Assembly: GCA_012656075.1 (NCBI GenBank)
Contig: JAAKBF010000168.1
Coordinates: forward strand, 682,001-746,000
DNA: 64,000 nt
Direction: 5' to 3'
From: Phytophthora hibernalis
Taxonomy: Eukaryota; Oomycota; Peronosporomycetes; Peronosporales; Peronosporaceae
The translations under genes were made by a program, and so were the position numbers. Within the stretch, counting starts at the first letter, position 1, and every line of letters begins with the position of its first letter. Below the pieces are notes generated by a model. It searched no databases, was not told the origin of the DNA, and saw only the letters and a program-made list of their open reading frames with translations. Of this stretch, positions 44,108-55,428 are shown one piece after another.

Positions 44108-45990
44108 TCACGTTCGGATGCTAAGACGCAGCTTGCGCCCCTCCTCGACTAAGTTTTCCGGGCCATAGTTGTCTATGTAAACCATGATCTGATCTTCGTC
44201 AGCATCGAGAGGGATTTTGCCGGATTTCAAGTGCTACAAGAATACAAAGTTAGTTTTCGCAAAAACCCATGCATCACGGAGGCAATTCGTACCCGTGTGA
44301 CAGCACGACGCAGATCCGAGGTGAAGATGCCAGGCGCCACGCTGTAGCGAACGCAGAGCTTCGTGGTGAACTGCCTCGGGAGCAAAGCGCCCTGACGCCC
44401 CTTTTCAGCGAGCTCAATGCGGTTCTGCTCAACGATGGACTGGTTCCTGGTCTTGCTCTCGAGCTTGGCTTGATCCAGATCAAACAGCACACGCGACAAC
44501 TCATCTTCATCCAAGCATCCGTTGGCCGCGTAGCAACGCTCGAGGTATTCGCGCCACCGATCCAACTTTTCCTCCATGTTCCAGCTGCTACCAACTTCCT
44601 TGTAGATGACCTCCTCACGAAATTTCTGCATTTTATCATCCTCGCGCTTGTTCAAGAGAACTCGGTGCACCAGATCCTTGCGCTCTTTAGCAAGAGCTGT
44701 GTTCGGGTCCTCGTATAACGAGACCGTGTGCAGCTTTCCTCCAAACGAGCTGCTAAGAAGAACAAGGCCTTCTGCCGGGGCAATCGGGACTCGCACGATG
44801 CGGTTCGTCGCTGCACAAACACAAAAACACTCGTAAAAGTTAGAAAAGAGTATCACCGCAACAGAGCAACAGAAGCGACTTACTCAAAGCAGCATCGAAC
44901 GCAACTCGGGACATCCCCTTCGTCGCCACAGCCAGAGCACCACCGACCATACAGCGGATTTGATTCAGCAGAAAGGCTTGGCCCACAATGTGAACCCGCA
45001 AGTGTGGTTCACCACAGAAATCGGGAACAAGAGTGCCCGAGCACGAGTAGATCGATCGGCGGTGACGAAGCAGCAGCTTACGAGTCAGCTCCTTTTCATC
45101 GTGAAACTGACTTGTAGCGTAGTCATCGGCAGCCTCTTCTCCTTCTGCTTCTTCGGCATCGTCCTCAGTATTGTCGTCCTCAACCTCCTCACCATCCGTC
45201 ACATCATCTCTTTTCAACTGTTTCCTCTGAGCCTGCACCTTGTAAAAGTACGATCTCGACCGCGTAAAGTTGTGGAAGTCGTGCACTCCCTCATAACGTC
45301 TCAGTGCCCGGCAGAACTCAGCGACAGCCTCCTCCGTGTCCAGCTCCTCCGCGTCCGAGCCCACCATACTCTCTTTCAAGAACGAAAGCGGCATGAAGTA
45401 CTCATACTCGCGCAGCACGCAGTTCTTGCGTGCAGAGAAGCGTTTGTTCACTCTCGTGCACGAGAACACTCGGATGTTCTCGGGCAGCGACTCGTTCAGC
45501 GCTTCCGCGAGGCCCAACACGCGACCCGACACCGGGTCCACCTTGTTCTCCTCGTCAATCAGCAGCTTACCAGAGAACTGCAGACACAATAAACACTCAT
45601 TAACACCTAAAATCCCACACTAAAGCCTTTGCAACGCACCACAATGCAGCCAGCGTGCACGCCCTTGTCCGTGCGACTACTGCGGGCCCAGTCGATCTTG
45701 CCCAGGTCCTCGAAGTTGGACTCACGCATGGCTCCAGCCTGGAAGATTGCTTGACGGACCTCGTCCTCAATGGTGTTCACGTTCTCGTTCAGCTGCAGTC
45801 CGTGGTAGCCGGTGCCCATGTAGCCACTTACGATCGCCACCTTGCGCTTGACCAGTTTGGGCGGTGCATTGGAGGAGAGCGACTCCGCCCAACGACGACC
45901 TGATGCGATGCCATCACCTACACTGGAAGCAGCTCGAAGACACAGGAACGCAGAGCTGCGAGCTGGACGCAGAGCTAAGCGTGTCAACAT
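44108..45990 (-). CDS. tRNA pseudouridine synthase, TruA/PUS1 family, with extended C-terminus
   Basis: Converts uridine to pseudouridine in tRNA. The catalytic aspartate motif is intact (ARSSRTDKGVHA). Other family elements: GYMGTGYHGLQLN, REYEYFMPLSF, HDFHNFTR, GQAFLLNQIRCMVGG. Exons: 45,990 to about 45,635; about 45,585-44,880; 44,815-44,293; 44,233-44,108. The N-terminal 30 residues are Arg/Ala/Ser-rich and lack acid residues, consistent with a mitochondrial presequence. An acidic insert (DGEEVEDDNTEDDAEEAEGE) interrupts the catalytic domain. After the normal family end, about 100 extra residues follow (YSVAPGIFTSDLRRAV ... DEDQIMVYIDNYGPENL), a region I do not recognise. No frame break up to the stop. 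Which sub-family (PUS1, PUS2 or PUS3) is not certain; the ARSSRTDKGVHA context fits PUS1. Confidence 0.9.
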
Positions 45991-46131
45991 GATGCACTTA
46001 TGAGGAGCTCCACAAACGTCAAATGTGTGGTGTACAGGCGTTAGTGTGGTTTACATCAAATAGAGTCACTTCAACTTAACGACCACCGAAACTTCAGCTT
46101 TCGACCACCGGAATTGTAGGTACAGTTATAT

Positions 46132-48445
46132 TTACTGAGTTGCTTGGCGTGTCATCTTCTCTCGAAGCAAACTCATGCGGGAGATGATCTTGCGCCGGTT
46201 GATTGCGTTCGTGGTGGTTTCTAGCTGCACTTGACAGCAGGAAAGCGCGCGCTCAAAGTCCTCGCTTGCCACCAGTGCGAGCACCAGGTTGTTGAGGATG
46301 GTGCGCTCCCGCTTGGAGTCTTCGATGGCACGCGTGATGTCCAGACACTGCTGGTAGCAGCGCACGGCCTGTTGCGGGTTCTTTTTGTCGAGATACACCG
46401 TGCCCAGGTTGCCCAGTGCACGGGCTTCCACGACCTGGTCGCCGGTCGCACGCGCCAGCTCTTGAGCCAGGATGAAGCGGAGCAGCGCGTCATCCAACCG
46501 CTTTTGCTTGTAAAACTCCATTCCGATGTTGAGCTCGTCCAATGCTGAAGTAATTGGAGTTGTCTTGATCGGCGGAATCGATACTGCTGCGTCGAAGGAG
46601 CCGTATACGTCCGAGTTTGGTGGAGCGACGCGAGCTGGAGGCTTCGTTGGTGACACGTCTGAAGATTTCCTTTCTTGAGGTGCATCGTGCCCTGCAAGTG
46701 ATACGGAAGCGAAGTTGCCGTAGACATCGTTGCTTGGAAGAGCCGTTTGCTGATCAAAGCTTGTTTTCACGACCACTGGTGGAGGAGGAGGTCCCAGCGT
46801 TTGCTCCCACAGCGATCTCTTGTCTTCGAGATCGTTTGCGATCGAGGCAAAGCTGCCGTAGTCATTGTCGGCAGGCGGTCCGCGGTTACCACTAATTTGA
46901 TGTCCGCTGCCGCGTGTTGCATCAACTGGAGTTGAACTTGCTGGTTTGGTGATTGCCATGCTCGCGAACGAACCATACCCGCTATTTTCAAAACCTTGCG
47001 GAACTGTAGATGCCGCGGAAGTCGGTGATCTTGAAAGCGAAATAGTTTGCTGACCTTGATCAGCTAATTGATGTGATTCATGGGCATACGTTGATGCCAA
47101 GTTTGGGAAGGAAGCATACTCGTCGAAGGCACTAGCCTCTCGGCTTCGATGGTCATGCTGCACTGGCGAGCCTTTATTCCTGGCATACGTCGCTGCAACG
47201 GGTTGCTCTTCTTCCTCTGGTTGGCGCTGAGCAAATGACGCGAAATTTCCATAGTCGCTGCTTACAAAAGGTCCAGGAGAAGACGCAATTTTCCCGTCGC
47301 TCGAGACTCCAAGAGCGGGCTTCTTGTATGCAGCAATGCTGGTGGGTGATGCCTGACATTGAGTTTCAACACTATGTATTGTTGGAGGCGCCAGCGAGTC
47401 AAGAGTAAAACTTGCGTAGCTGTCCGACCTAGTTTCAGTGTTGCCGTTAGCATGGATCGGAAATGTTGACATGCCCAGAAATGAAGTCTCTGATGGTGGG
47501 GATCGCGAGAACAGCACCGATGCTGCGTCAGGAGGCGGCTCCGGGTTACCAAACGATTCCGTACTAAACGCCGAGTACGAGTCGCATTGGTGATCCTGTA
47601 CAGCTCTCACTGCCGCGAGCTCTTGATTGCACTTTGCAGAGAAATTTGATGCCACCTATACCAGCATACATCGCGATAAAGAAATTATTAGCCACAACGA
47701 GCATTTCTTTCTGTCAGGCACAACACGAAAGCGTACCCCGTACTTCAGTCTACCCGAGCTGGACTGAATGAATGCTCCAATCGACGGATACGTGCGCTGT
47801 CGAATACTTCCACCAGCCGAAGCACCCCGCCTCACCGCCTCTGAAAGTGCATACCCCGGCTCTCCAAGATTTCTCACAAGGCAGTTCTTCAATTCACGTC
47901 GTCCAGGTGTACTCGAGCTCGCCGAGTGCACCTTCAGGTACGTGAGCGTGAATTTCGTCGGATGTGATTCCGAAAACCTCACCAGGAACGCGCCATCGCT
48001 GCGTTCTCGCGCAGCCAGCACACTTTCCGCCTCCTGTCGTCCAATCTCTCCATGGAACCAGGGCACCAATTCTCGGTTCGTGCAAAAGCATGCCACCAAC
48101 TTGGACAGACTGAGTTCGAGCGGTCCGAAGCGAGCAAGGAACCGACAGAACTGCAGCCATTGCACCAACATAAACACATCATTAGCACCACAAAACACTA
48201 TACTCTATGGTAGTTTGCATTGCACAGAGCCTCACGTCTTCTCTGGTCACTTGACCGCTTTGATTGGCATCGGGAGAGATACAAAACTGAGCTACGACGC
48301 CCAATTCGTCGCGTGAGAGCTCGGAAGGCAGCGATTGAGGGTCGCAAGCACGCAGCAACGCTGGGAAGAAGGCGCCACAGAAGGAAACTCGCGTCTGGAG
48401 CAGCTCCTCGTCCCACCAGCGCAACCCCGACGCCTCGGTCTCCAT
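46132..48445 (-). CDS. EF-hand-like/SH2/TPR signalling protein with eight spaced tyrosine motifs
   Basis: Three exons, no frame break. Exon 1 (48,445 to about 48,235) has an EF-hand-like loop (DANQSGQVTRED). Exon 2 (about 48,165-47,745) has an SH2 domain: PWFHGEIGRQEAESVL, GAFLVRFSES with the phosphotyrosine-binding Arg, KFTLTYLKV, and a final TYPSIGAFIQ. An EF-hand-like module followed by a helical linker and SH2 recalls CBL and STAT order. Exon 3 (about 47,655-46,132) is disordered for about 360 residues and ends in three or four TPRs (LNIGMEFYKQKRLDDALLRF, ALGNLGTVYLDKKNPQQAV). The disordered part repeats a motif D/S/N-x-Y-G/A/S-S/N-F eight times, 39-55 residues apart. SH2 domains are rare outside animals and amoebae, so a phosphotyrosine role in oomycetes is notable. 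A plausible but untested model is SH2 binding to phosphorylated copies of the motif, within or between molecules, with TPRs binding a partner. Confidence 0.85.
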
Positions 48446-48463
48446 AATCGACTAATGACGATA

Positions 48464-48617
48464 CAGTACTGTGCGTCAATAAGGAACACCTGATATATAC
48501 ATAATTAAGGAGGGTATAGGCGCCCACAATCCCCATCTAAATGTTCCTCACTGACAGATGTATAATGTTGCAAAGGATATTAGTTGATACCCCGTTCCTT
48601 ATTGACGCACATTACTG
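48464..48617. mobile_element. Tc1/mariner-type MITE, 154 bp
   Basis: 24-bp terminal inverted repeats (48,464-48,487 and 48,594-48,617) beginning CAGTA match at 23 of 24 positions and are flanked by TA on both sides (48,462-48,463 and 48,618-48,619), the target duplication of Tc1/mariner elements. The 106-bp interior is AT-rich and non-coding. It sits between the 5' end of the SH2 gene and the 3' end of the next gene. Confidence 0.85.
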
Positions 48618-48723
48618 TAATAGTAATTTGGATGAGTAGCGAGTAGTAGTTTGAATAATAGTAATTTGAATTACCGCAACAGGCAACTTTGTTTTCATGT
48701 ATACATGTGCTTAAGTACATCAC

Positions 48724-51700
48724 CTATCCGAACTTGCCTGGTGCGATGGATAAACCTTGGAGTTCAGATGGACGTCGTTGCTGCCTTTGTTGCTGGAAGT
48801 GACCCGATGCAGGACCCATGACCAATTTGGATGGTTGATGCCGAACTCGGGGACTGGTTTTCGCAAACCCTCGAACCGAACCTTGTGGTCGAATACTCGA
48901 CTGTTTCAGGTTTGATGAAAACTGAGCGGGGTGACTGGGGACCACCCGGTTGGAGACGATGTAACGAGGTGATAGCAGAGCTTTCAACTCGTCTTTCGGG
49001 GATGTCATTCCATCGGTAATGCCGAAGGGTATGAACGACCCAGACTCAAATTTTGATGTTTGTCGCTGAACTGCACTTGGTGTGTCGACGTTGATGTTTT
49101 TAGCTGCAGTCCTTCCGCTAATAGTCAACCCCATGGGGTTCGTCGAAGCTGAACCAGGACCGGTTGTAATTTGTGATAGGCTTTCTTCACGCTGTCGTGA
49201 TTTTCTTGGACTCGTTGTAGTCTGATGATCGCTGCTCAAAATGCTTCCGGGTCTTTGCGTAGTAAGAAGAGATGATCGTGGAGAACTTGGAGTCTTTATC
49301 GATCGCTGCGACGAAAGAAATGTGCCGGCAGCTTGGGCTGTGGTTGCATTGCTGGCTCCTGGAGATAATAGTGACGCGCCCAAGAGACCTTCATAAGGAG
49401 TTTGGGGTCGCGCTGCGTATGGGTCCGACATTTCCTGGAGTTGCAACCGAATCTTGCTGATCGACGACGTTGCTTCGCGTGGTGTTGAGGCTTCACGCGG
49501 CGTCGGGGCCTTGCTACTGACGATTGTCATCAATGGTGCAGTGAGACTGCTGTTGTTATTTAAGAAATTCGGAGGAGTGGGTTTCGTTGACCCGTCAGAC
49601 AAGGTGATTCCATCCTGATTCGATTGCAGCGTTCGTTGGTACTGTGTGTGCTGGCTGGACAATGACTGCCAAGGTTTCAAAGGCGCAGCGGCTGAAGCCA
49701 TATAGGCTGCTGCCTCCGCAACAGCAGCCGCACGAACTGTGAACGGCGCTCGAGATTTTCCAGAGGATGCACTCGGAAGTAATATGTAGCCCGGGGTGTT
49801 GGGGTCTTGAGAACCAATCCGAAGTGCCGACCTTGTGGCTTCAATATGGCTCACCTGTAGTCCTGCTTCATGAGTGCTGTCCACTTTATCGGTCGTTTGC
49901 AGAGCCTGATCACGTCGTTGCTGACTCGAAATTGAAGCACTTCTGGACCTTCGTCGAGGAAATGCTGCGTTGCCTGCTGTTGATACTGCAACGGAAAACG
50001 CAAGTGACTTCGAAATCGGCATGCCCTCCATCGTACCAATATTCAGAATTACACCGCCACCGTGAGCGAATACGTTGGCCGAAGTTGCTTGTTGAAGCGC
50101 AACTTCCCGCCTTGAGGACACTAGGGACCCGTCAGCAGGGTAGTTCTGGGCTGTCAAAGGTGGAGTTCTACCGCTGGCGCTATCGGATACTGCACAAATT
50201 ATCAAAACATGTACTCGATTAGTCAAGCAATGACTTTCTGGTTGACAAGGATGACAAACGTCTTACCAGGTGCACTAGCCATGAGATTAAGAGAGTTAGT
50301 ATTGGCTTGAACGGAGAACTTACGCTTCGTAGAATCTTGGCCAAAGGCACCACTACCAGATCGACTTCGCCGGCGCTGCGAATCCAGATCTAGCGAAATA
50401 CACCTACTTTTAAGAATCATACTGGATGGCGAGAAAACCTCGCTGCTCAGAGCAGAAAATGGAATGCACGAACCGTTAGTGGTTCCTCCGGGTAAGTTAT
50501 CCCTTTCACCGCTTCTTGATGTTGATCGCTTCCGGTCTTGCGACCGCTGGCTTCGTGATCCTCGGCGTGGCCTACTAGTCCCAGTGATTCCTCGCTCCGC
50601 AACTTGATTTGCTTCAGCAGCGAGCTTGACCTGGTCCCGATAATATGCGAACGATTCGCCATTTAACTCTCGCTGCAAGTCCTCCTTGATGTTTTCTAGT
50701 GTCACCCCTCTTGACTCTTTCAGAATGTCAACGTTGGAAACATCTACACACAATCATATCACACCTGTAATCAGCAAAGCGAGCCATGACCTCACGCAAC
50801 ACACTGTTGCCGAGACCAGTAAGAGATTTCAGCATGTAATAATCGTTGAGGAGGTATGTCAGGCAATGGGTGATGCAATAGAGCAGTGAGATGTACTACA
50901 TGTGCCAATCCACAACAAGCAGAGCGATTAGTTTATCCAAATGCTAGTGTACACAACGGAGACAACGTACATCTTCGGGGTCGACTGTGTCAGTCCATAA
51001 ATCTTGGGAACGCAAGCATTGCCGTCAGTCGAACATTCCCAGCGAAAGATGTCAAGCTGAGTAACAACTTAGATCATACGTACCAACCAATTCGAACATC
51101 GACAAGTGAAAGAAAGCATAGTCTAAGTAGTCTTGTTGTCCGCTGTCTCGCTTCCAATCGTCCGCGATCAACTCTTTGGACGCGGCAACATCAAATTCGG
51201 GCAGAATCAAGCGGTGCAGACACAACATGTAAGTTTCGTAGTCGGCATACTTCATCTTTTTATCTCCATTCCGCAGCGCGCAGTTCCAAAGACGTTGAGT
51301 AAGTGCAATCATGTGAGGATCTTGCTGTAGGCTTACGCGTTTTGCCAGGTTATCCTACAGGAAGGTTCGTCAATGACTTGAGGCATGCGATTGAAAACCG
51401 TGTTTCTAGTTTGAGCGTACCTCAGTATAATGATCCAGGTTGCCTTGCTGGCGGTAGGTAATCTCCGTGCCTGATGTTGCATCAATCTCGGCGACAACAT
51501 GCCTGTCAGAGAGCAACAAGCATGTTTAGTGGACATAATTTTCTGCGTACGGACCACGGCAAAGTAGACTCACCCTTCAGCTACGAGCTTTTGTACCTGA
51601 CTCTGGACTGTGGAAGCATCAGTGGCCGATATTCGCGGAACCTCTAGTACGGCACTATTTCCATTACAAGAACACAATGTGCAACAACGACATCAGGATG

Positions 51701-52164
51701 TTGCCGATCCATTCAAGCAGAAAGTTGTCACCGGACCTTCGCGTCTCCACACTAACACTGGACATTGGCGGAGCAGCTTTAAGGACATTTGATAACGACA
51801 ATGGTGTCCGTCGAAGGTTGATAAGTGCTCGGATAGTTCCCTTGAACGTGCGCAGTTTGCGGTAATACGCTTTCAGAGAGCCAAGCATTGAACCCCGATA
51901 AGGTGATGTTGAAAATCTTGGAACAGGTGAAACACTCGATTTCATCAGAGGAGCTCCATCTTGTTGTGGTGTAAGATGTTGATGCTCTGCTTGCAGCTGC
52001 TGTGGTGGTTCCTGTAAAGCTCGTCCTGAGCCTTGCAAGTCCACCTTGCTCCCCGTTCGAATCGGAAAGCTACCAGACACGCTGCTCAGCCTCCGGTCTC
52101 CTCCCGGCATCCTCTTAAAAGATCCGCACTCCTCCGCGGGCTGCATCCATGGCTCTCGAGTCAT
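48724..52164 (-). CDS. Unrecognised multi-exon protein: helical N-terminal region, disordered C-terminus
   Basis: Start at 52,164 (MTREPWMQPAEE). The first exon is disordered apart from a basic helix. Short exons at about 51,640-51,330 follow. Exon 51,330-51,060 encodes MKYADYETYMLCLHRLILPE and DDWKRDSGQQDYLDYAFFHL, then SMFELV; this DW..D..G...L....F..S.FEL pattern is one I associate with EF-hand-like proteins of ciliated protists, though I cannot name a family. Exon about 50,890-50,790 is hydrophobic-helical (CLTYLLNDYYMLKSL). Exons 50,740-50,270 and 50,195-48,724 are Ser/Thr/Arg-rich and disordered, with short words repeated (TPREAST). Exact splice joins are not all resolvable. It is divergent from the tubulin tyrosine ligase-like gene, which hints at a ciliary setting. 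Confidence 0.55.
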
Positions 52165-52552
52165 GGTTCAATGTCGTGACGAGCGACACTACAAACACTT
52201 CCAAAACGATGACGCCGCAAATAGGCAATCAAGTTTTTGTCATCATATTTGGCATGCGATGCTCTTGACGGAAATAGAGATAAAATAAAGCACGTCACAC
52301 GTTTTCATGACTTGACTGCTGCACTGGTTTCGCCAGGGAACTCGGTTGTCTTGCAAATACTCAAATACTCAAGAGTGACAATGCAGCACGTACCCGAGGT
52401 CAAACGACACTCTTCAATATTCGTGCTCGTCTCCAAAATCGACCCGTCCTCACAGCCAGTTCTTTTCTTCCCGTACCCTGCCTCCGTCCAACTTGACCGG
52501 CCATGTCCTACTGGATATGAAGGTGCAAGACTCAATCGGGGCGAGCATTCGA

Positions 52553-54173
52553 TGACGAGCTTCTTCCTAATCCGTCTTTTGATGTTGATTCCGTGCAGTT
52601 CGCGAAATTTCTGGAAATGAATCGAAGCTGCCCTTGTCCTTCGCAGCTACAAAGCGATTCTTGTATAACGCCATCACCAACTCACTCCGAGCAACCAACG
52701 TCCGCAAAACGACATTCAACAATACCTGGAATATTTTCTGGGGTGAGCACCTCAAGGCACAAGAGTTTGGAGCATTGCTGCCATTTCAGCGTGTAAACCA
52801 CTTTCCAGGAAGCTTCGAGTTAGGCCGCAAGGATCGCTTGTGTGCTCACCTATTGCGTATGAGAAAGAAACACCCGACCGCCTACGCGGATGTTATTCCG
52901 GAGACGTACCTCACAGCGAACGACTACGATAAGCAGCAGTTTTTGTCTCGCTTTCATGCTGACGTAAATGTTGTGTGGATTCTCAAGCCGCCTAATTTGT
53001 CTTGTGGGAGGGGAATCAAACTCGTGTCAGCGGGTACTCATTCATCCCCAAAACTCTCAAAGAAGAAAGCGTACGTTGTACAGGTATGACATCCTCTTCT
53101 CCTCTCCAGGTTCAATCGGTTTCACCATTTTCTGACTTTGTCGTATTCCCTTCCCCATGGACTCAAAACTTGTGAAGCGCTACGTCGCCAGTCCGTTCCT
53201 AATCAACGGTCTCAAGTTTGATCTTCGTGTTTACGTCGCGGTGACATCGTACGATCCTCTGCGCATTTACCTCTTTCACGACGGTTTGGTACGATTTTGC
53301 ACGGAAAAGTACTCCACCAGCACGAGCTCGTTGCAAAACCCATTTGGCCACCTGACCAACTACAGCATCAACAAAAAGAATGCTGCAGCTTTTCAAAAGA
53401 ACCAAGATGATGCCCAGGCTGACGAAGCTCATGCGCTCTCCAGCAGCAAATGGAGTCTCCAGATGCTCTTCAAATACCTTTGCGACCAAGGCAAAACTCG
53501 TGAGCTTGAGAGTTTCCAGCAAGAACTCGATGACTTGATCATTAAAACGTTAATTGCAGTCGAAGACAAAATAATGTCAGCCTCCAGTGGCAGTAGTTGT
53601 CGACGCAACGGCTTCGAGCTGTACGGCTTCGATGTGCTGCTTGAAGGTGAGAGCATGAAGCCCTGTCTACTGGAGGTCAATGTTTTCCCGTCTCTCAGCA
53701 GTTCGTCACCGATGGATAAACGCATCAAAACAGTCCTCGTCAGCGACTTGCTCCAGCTTGTAGGAATCCCGTTTGTAGACGCACAAAGGGAGACCCAACA
53801 GCTTGATAAGGCCAAACAAGACCGCCTACACGGAATCAAGCAACCTCGACAACTGAGCGCGGGAGTCACCTCGACGATTCTCCAAAAGAACAAGGACGCA
53901 CAACGGCGGCGGCGGACATTCGAAGAACTGCTACAAGGATCTGCGAGCAGTTTAATGCTGTCCCAGATCGAAGGCGAAGACCTCCAGCTGATCAAAGAGA
54001 TGGAGGAAGAGCTTCATCGCTGTGGTCATTTCAAGCGGATCTTCCCCACTCCACAATCGTTCGACACGTATGCACACCTCTTCGACACTCTTCGGTATCG
54101 CAACCTGCTCTGTATGAGGTGGTTGCAGCACACGAATCAAGACGGCGGTAGGCGGTTGCCTCTCAAAAAATGA
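52553..54173 (+). CDS. Tubulin tyrosine ligase-like (TTLL) glutamylase/glycylase
   Basis: ATP-grasp ligase that adds glutamate or glycine chains to tubulin in axonemes or spindles. Recognisable blocks: NNTWNIFWGEHL, FQRVNHFPGSFELGRKDRL, WILKPPNLSCGRGIKLV (lysine and glycine loop), then after an intron (about 53,083-53,177) QRYVASPFLINGLKFDLRVY, HDGLVRFCTEKY, HLTNYSINKKN, and GFDVLLEGESMKPCLLEVNV with metal-binding Glu and Asn. The order fits TTLL4/5/7-type glutamylases. The C-terminal 140 residues are helical and basic. The N-terminus is uncertain: coding-like sequence (FDDELLPNPSFDVDSVQF) begins near 52,553, and a slip near 52,610 precedes ESKLPLSFAATKRFLYN. Divergent from, and close to, the preceding minus-strand gene. 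Confidence 0.88.
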
Positions 54174-54188
54174 AACACGTTGGCCTGG

Positions 54189-55105
54189 TTACTCGTCGTC
54201 AATTGCCGGCACTGTTCCCGCTTCCGTATCTGCTACTTCTTCCGTCACCCCGTCCACATTCTCCGCCTTCACTTTCGTGGCACTGAACTCGTTCAACTGG
54301 GTTTCTAACTGCGCGAACTTGTGTTGGATCTGCTTGAGACTCTCTTGCACGCTCGCATCCTTCTTCTCCATCTTCTTGTGCAACTGAAACAGCGCCTGCT
54401 CCGAAAACGCCAATCGTTGCGAAAGCGTCGACAGCTTGGCGTCAATCACCCGCGCCACCTTGATCTCTAGATCACGCTCCAGCTTCTGCTGGAAGCCTTG
54501 CAACAGCATCTGCACATCCGGAGGAGCATCACCCACCCCAAGTCCCGCCACCTTGGTCGCCAACCCACTGTCAACACAAAAACACATCAACATCCACCCA
54601 CTCCCTAAAAAGCACCTCCTTACCTCGTATCAACTGCTGCAACTTCCTCCATTGGCACGAAAATGCACCGGAACTCGTGCAACTCCAGCACACTTTTATC
54701 CCCCGTCAAGGACACAAATTTGACCTTGAGCGTCTGCAAACTCTTGAGCACGTCGCAGTTCGCATCGCTCTGTTTGAAGGTCGGCGCCATGGTGAAAACC
54801 TGCGGCTCTGAAGGCTGTTTAGCGCCCCTGAAGGTGCCGAGATACACTTGACCCTGCTCTTCCTCGCCCAGTAAACTGCGTCTTGTGCCGTCCACGTGCA
54901 GCTCCACGTGACGGGCAGAGCATCGAATCTCGAGCTGGAGCTGGCGGCAGCGCAGCGGTTGCGTCCATTGGAGCGACAATTCGCACGGGACGTCAGACGC
55001 GGACCGCATCAGTTGCAACGGCGTGGGCAGAGACATCTGGGAGCTGGATACGGTGGCTGCGGAGCCATCGCCAGACCATGAGGAGTGCCACTTGACAGAC
55101 GTCAT
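54189..55105 (-). CDS. Unrecognised protein: beta-rich N-terminal half, coiled-coil C-terminal half
   Basis: Exon 1 (54,624-55,105) encodes MTSVKWHSSWSGDG and a run of predicted strands (LQLEIRCSARHVELHVDGT, GQVYLGTF, LKSLQTLKVKFVSLTGDKSV, LHEFRCIFVPME), the profile of a beta-sandwich of the galactose-binding kind. Intron 54,568-54,623 joins TR to SGLATKV. Exon 2 (54,189-54,567) is a heptad-rich coiled coil (LLQGFQQKLERDLEIKVAR, AFSEQALFQLHKKMEKKDA, LKQIQHKFAQLETQLNEF) with an acidic end. I considered the metazoan PAAT (C10orf88) family because of the same order of modules, but cannot confirm it from memory. About 286 residues. No frame break. Divergent from SEC63 at 323 bp. Confidence 0.6.
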
Positions 55106-55274
55106 GATTGGCAAAATTGCTTACGGTATCCGGATAGAGGTTGTTATCAAACGATACTAGAATTGCCAAGCCGTATCCGGATATTGGTCAACATCAATCA
55201 TTCCACGAGGGAGAGGGTGCAGCCATCCGCCCAAAACAACGATCTCGCGATCCCCAAAACAATCACTCCTCCCC

Positions 55275-55288
55275 TCATTCTGCAACCT
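55275..55288 (+). promoter_or_regulatory. Inr plus FPR-like core promoter of SEC63
   Basis: TCATTCTGCAACCT matches 12 of 14 positions of TCAYTYYNCAWTTT. It ends 140 nt before the SEC63 ATG (55,429). The distance is longer than for the other promoters seen here, so confidence is lower. The remainder of 55,106-55,428 shows nothing else. Confidence 0.4.
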
Positions 55289-55428
55289 TCAGTTCAAATT
55301 GCTTTCTGCGTTGCTCGTACAGAGTGGCCACCCGTTTCCCTTATTTTGGGTTCCCAAGCTCCACGTGTCGTCGAGCCATAGTCACTTCCCCTTGGGCCAA
55401 GCATTCGCCTATTGTCGCGTCAGCAGCC

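Noticed and set aside
54189..55105. Firm assignment to the PAAT (C10orf88) family
   Set aside because: Only the order of modules is similar; I saw no diagnostic motif, so the gene is left unrecognised.
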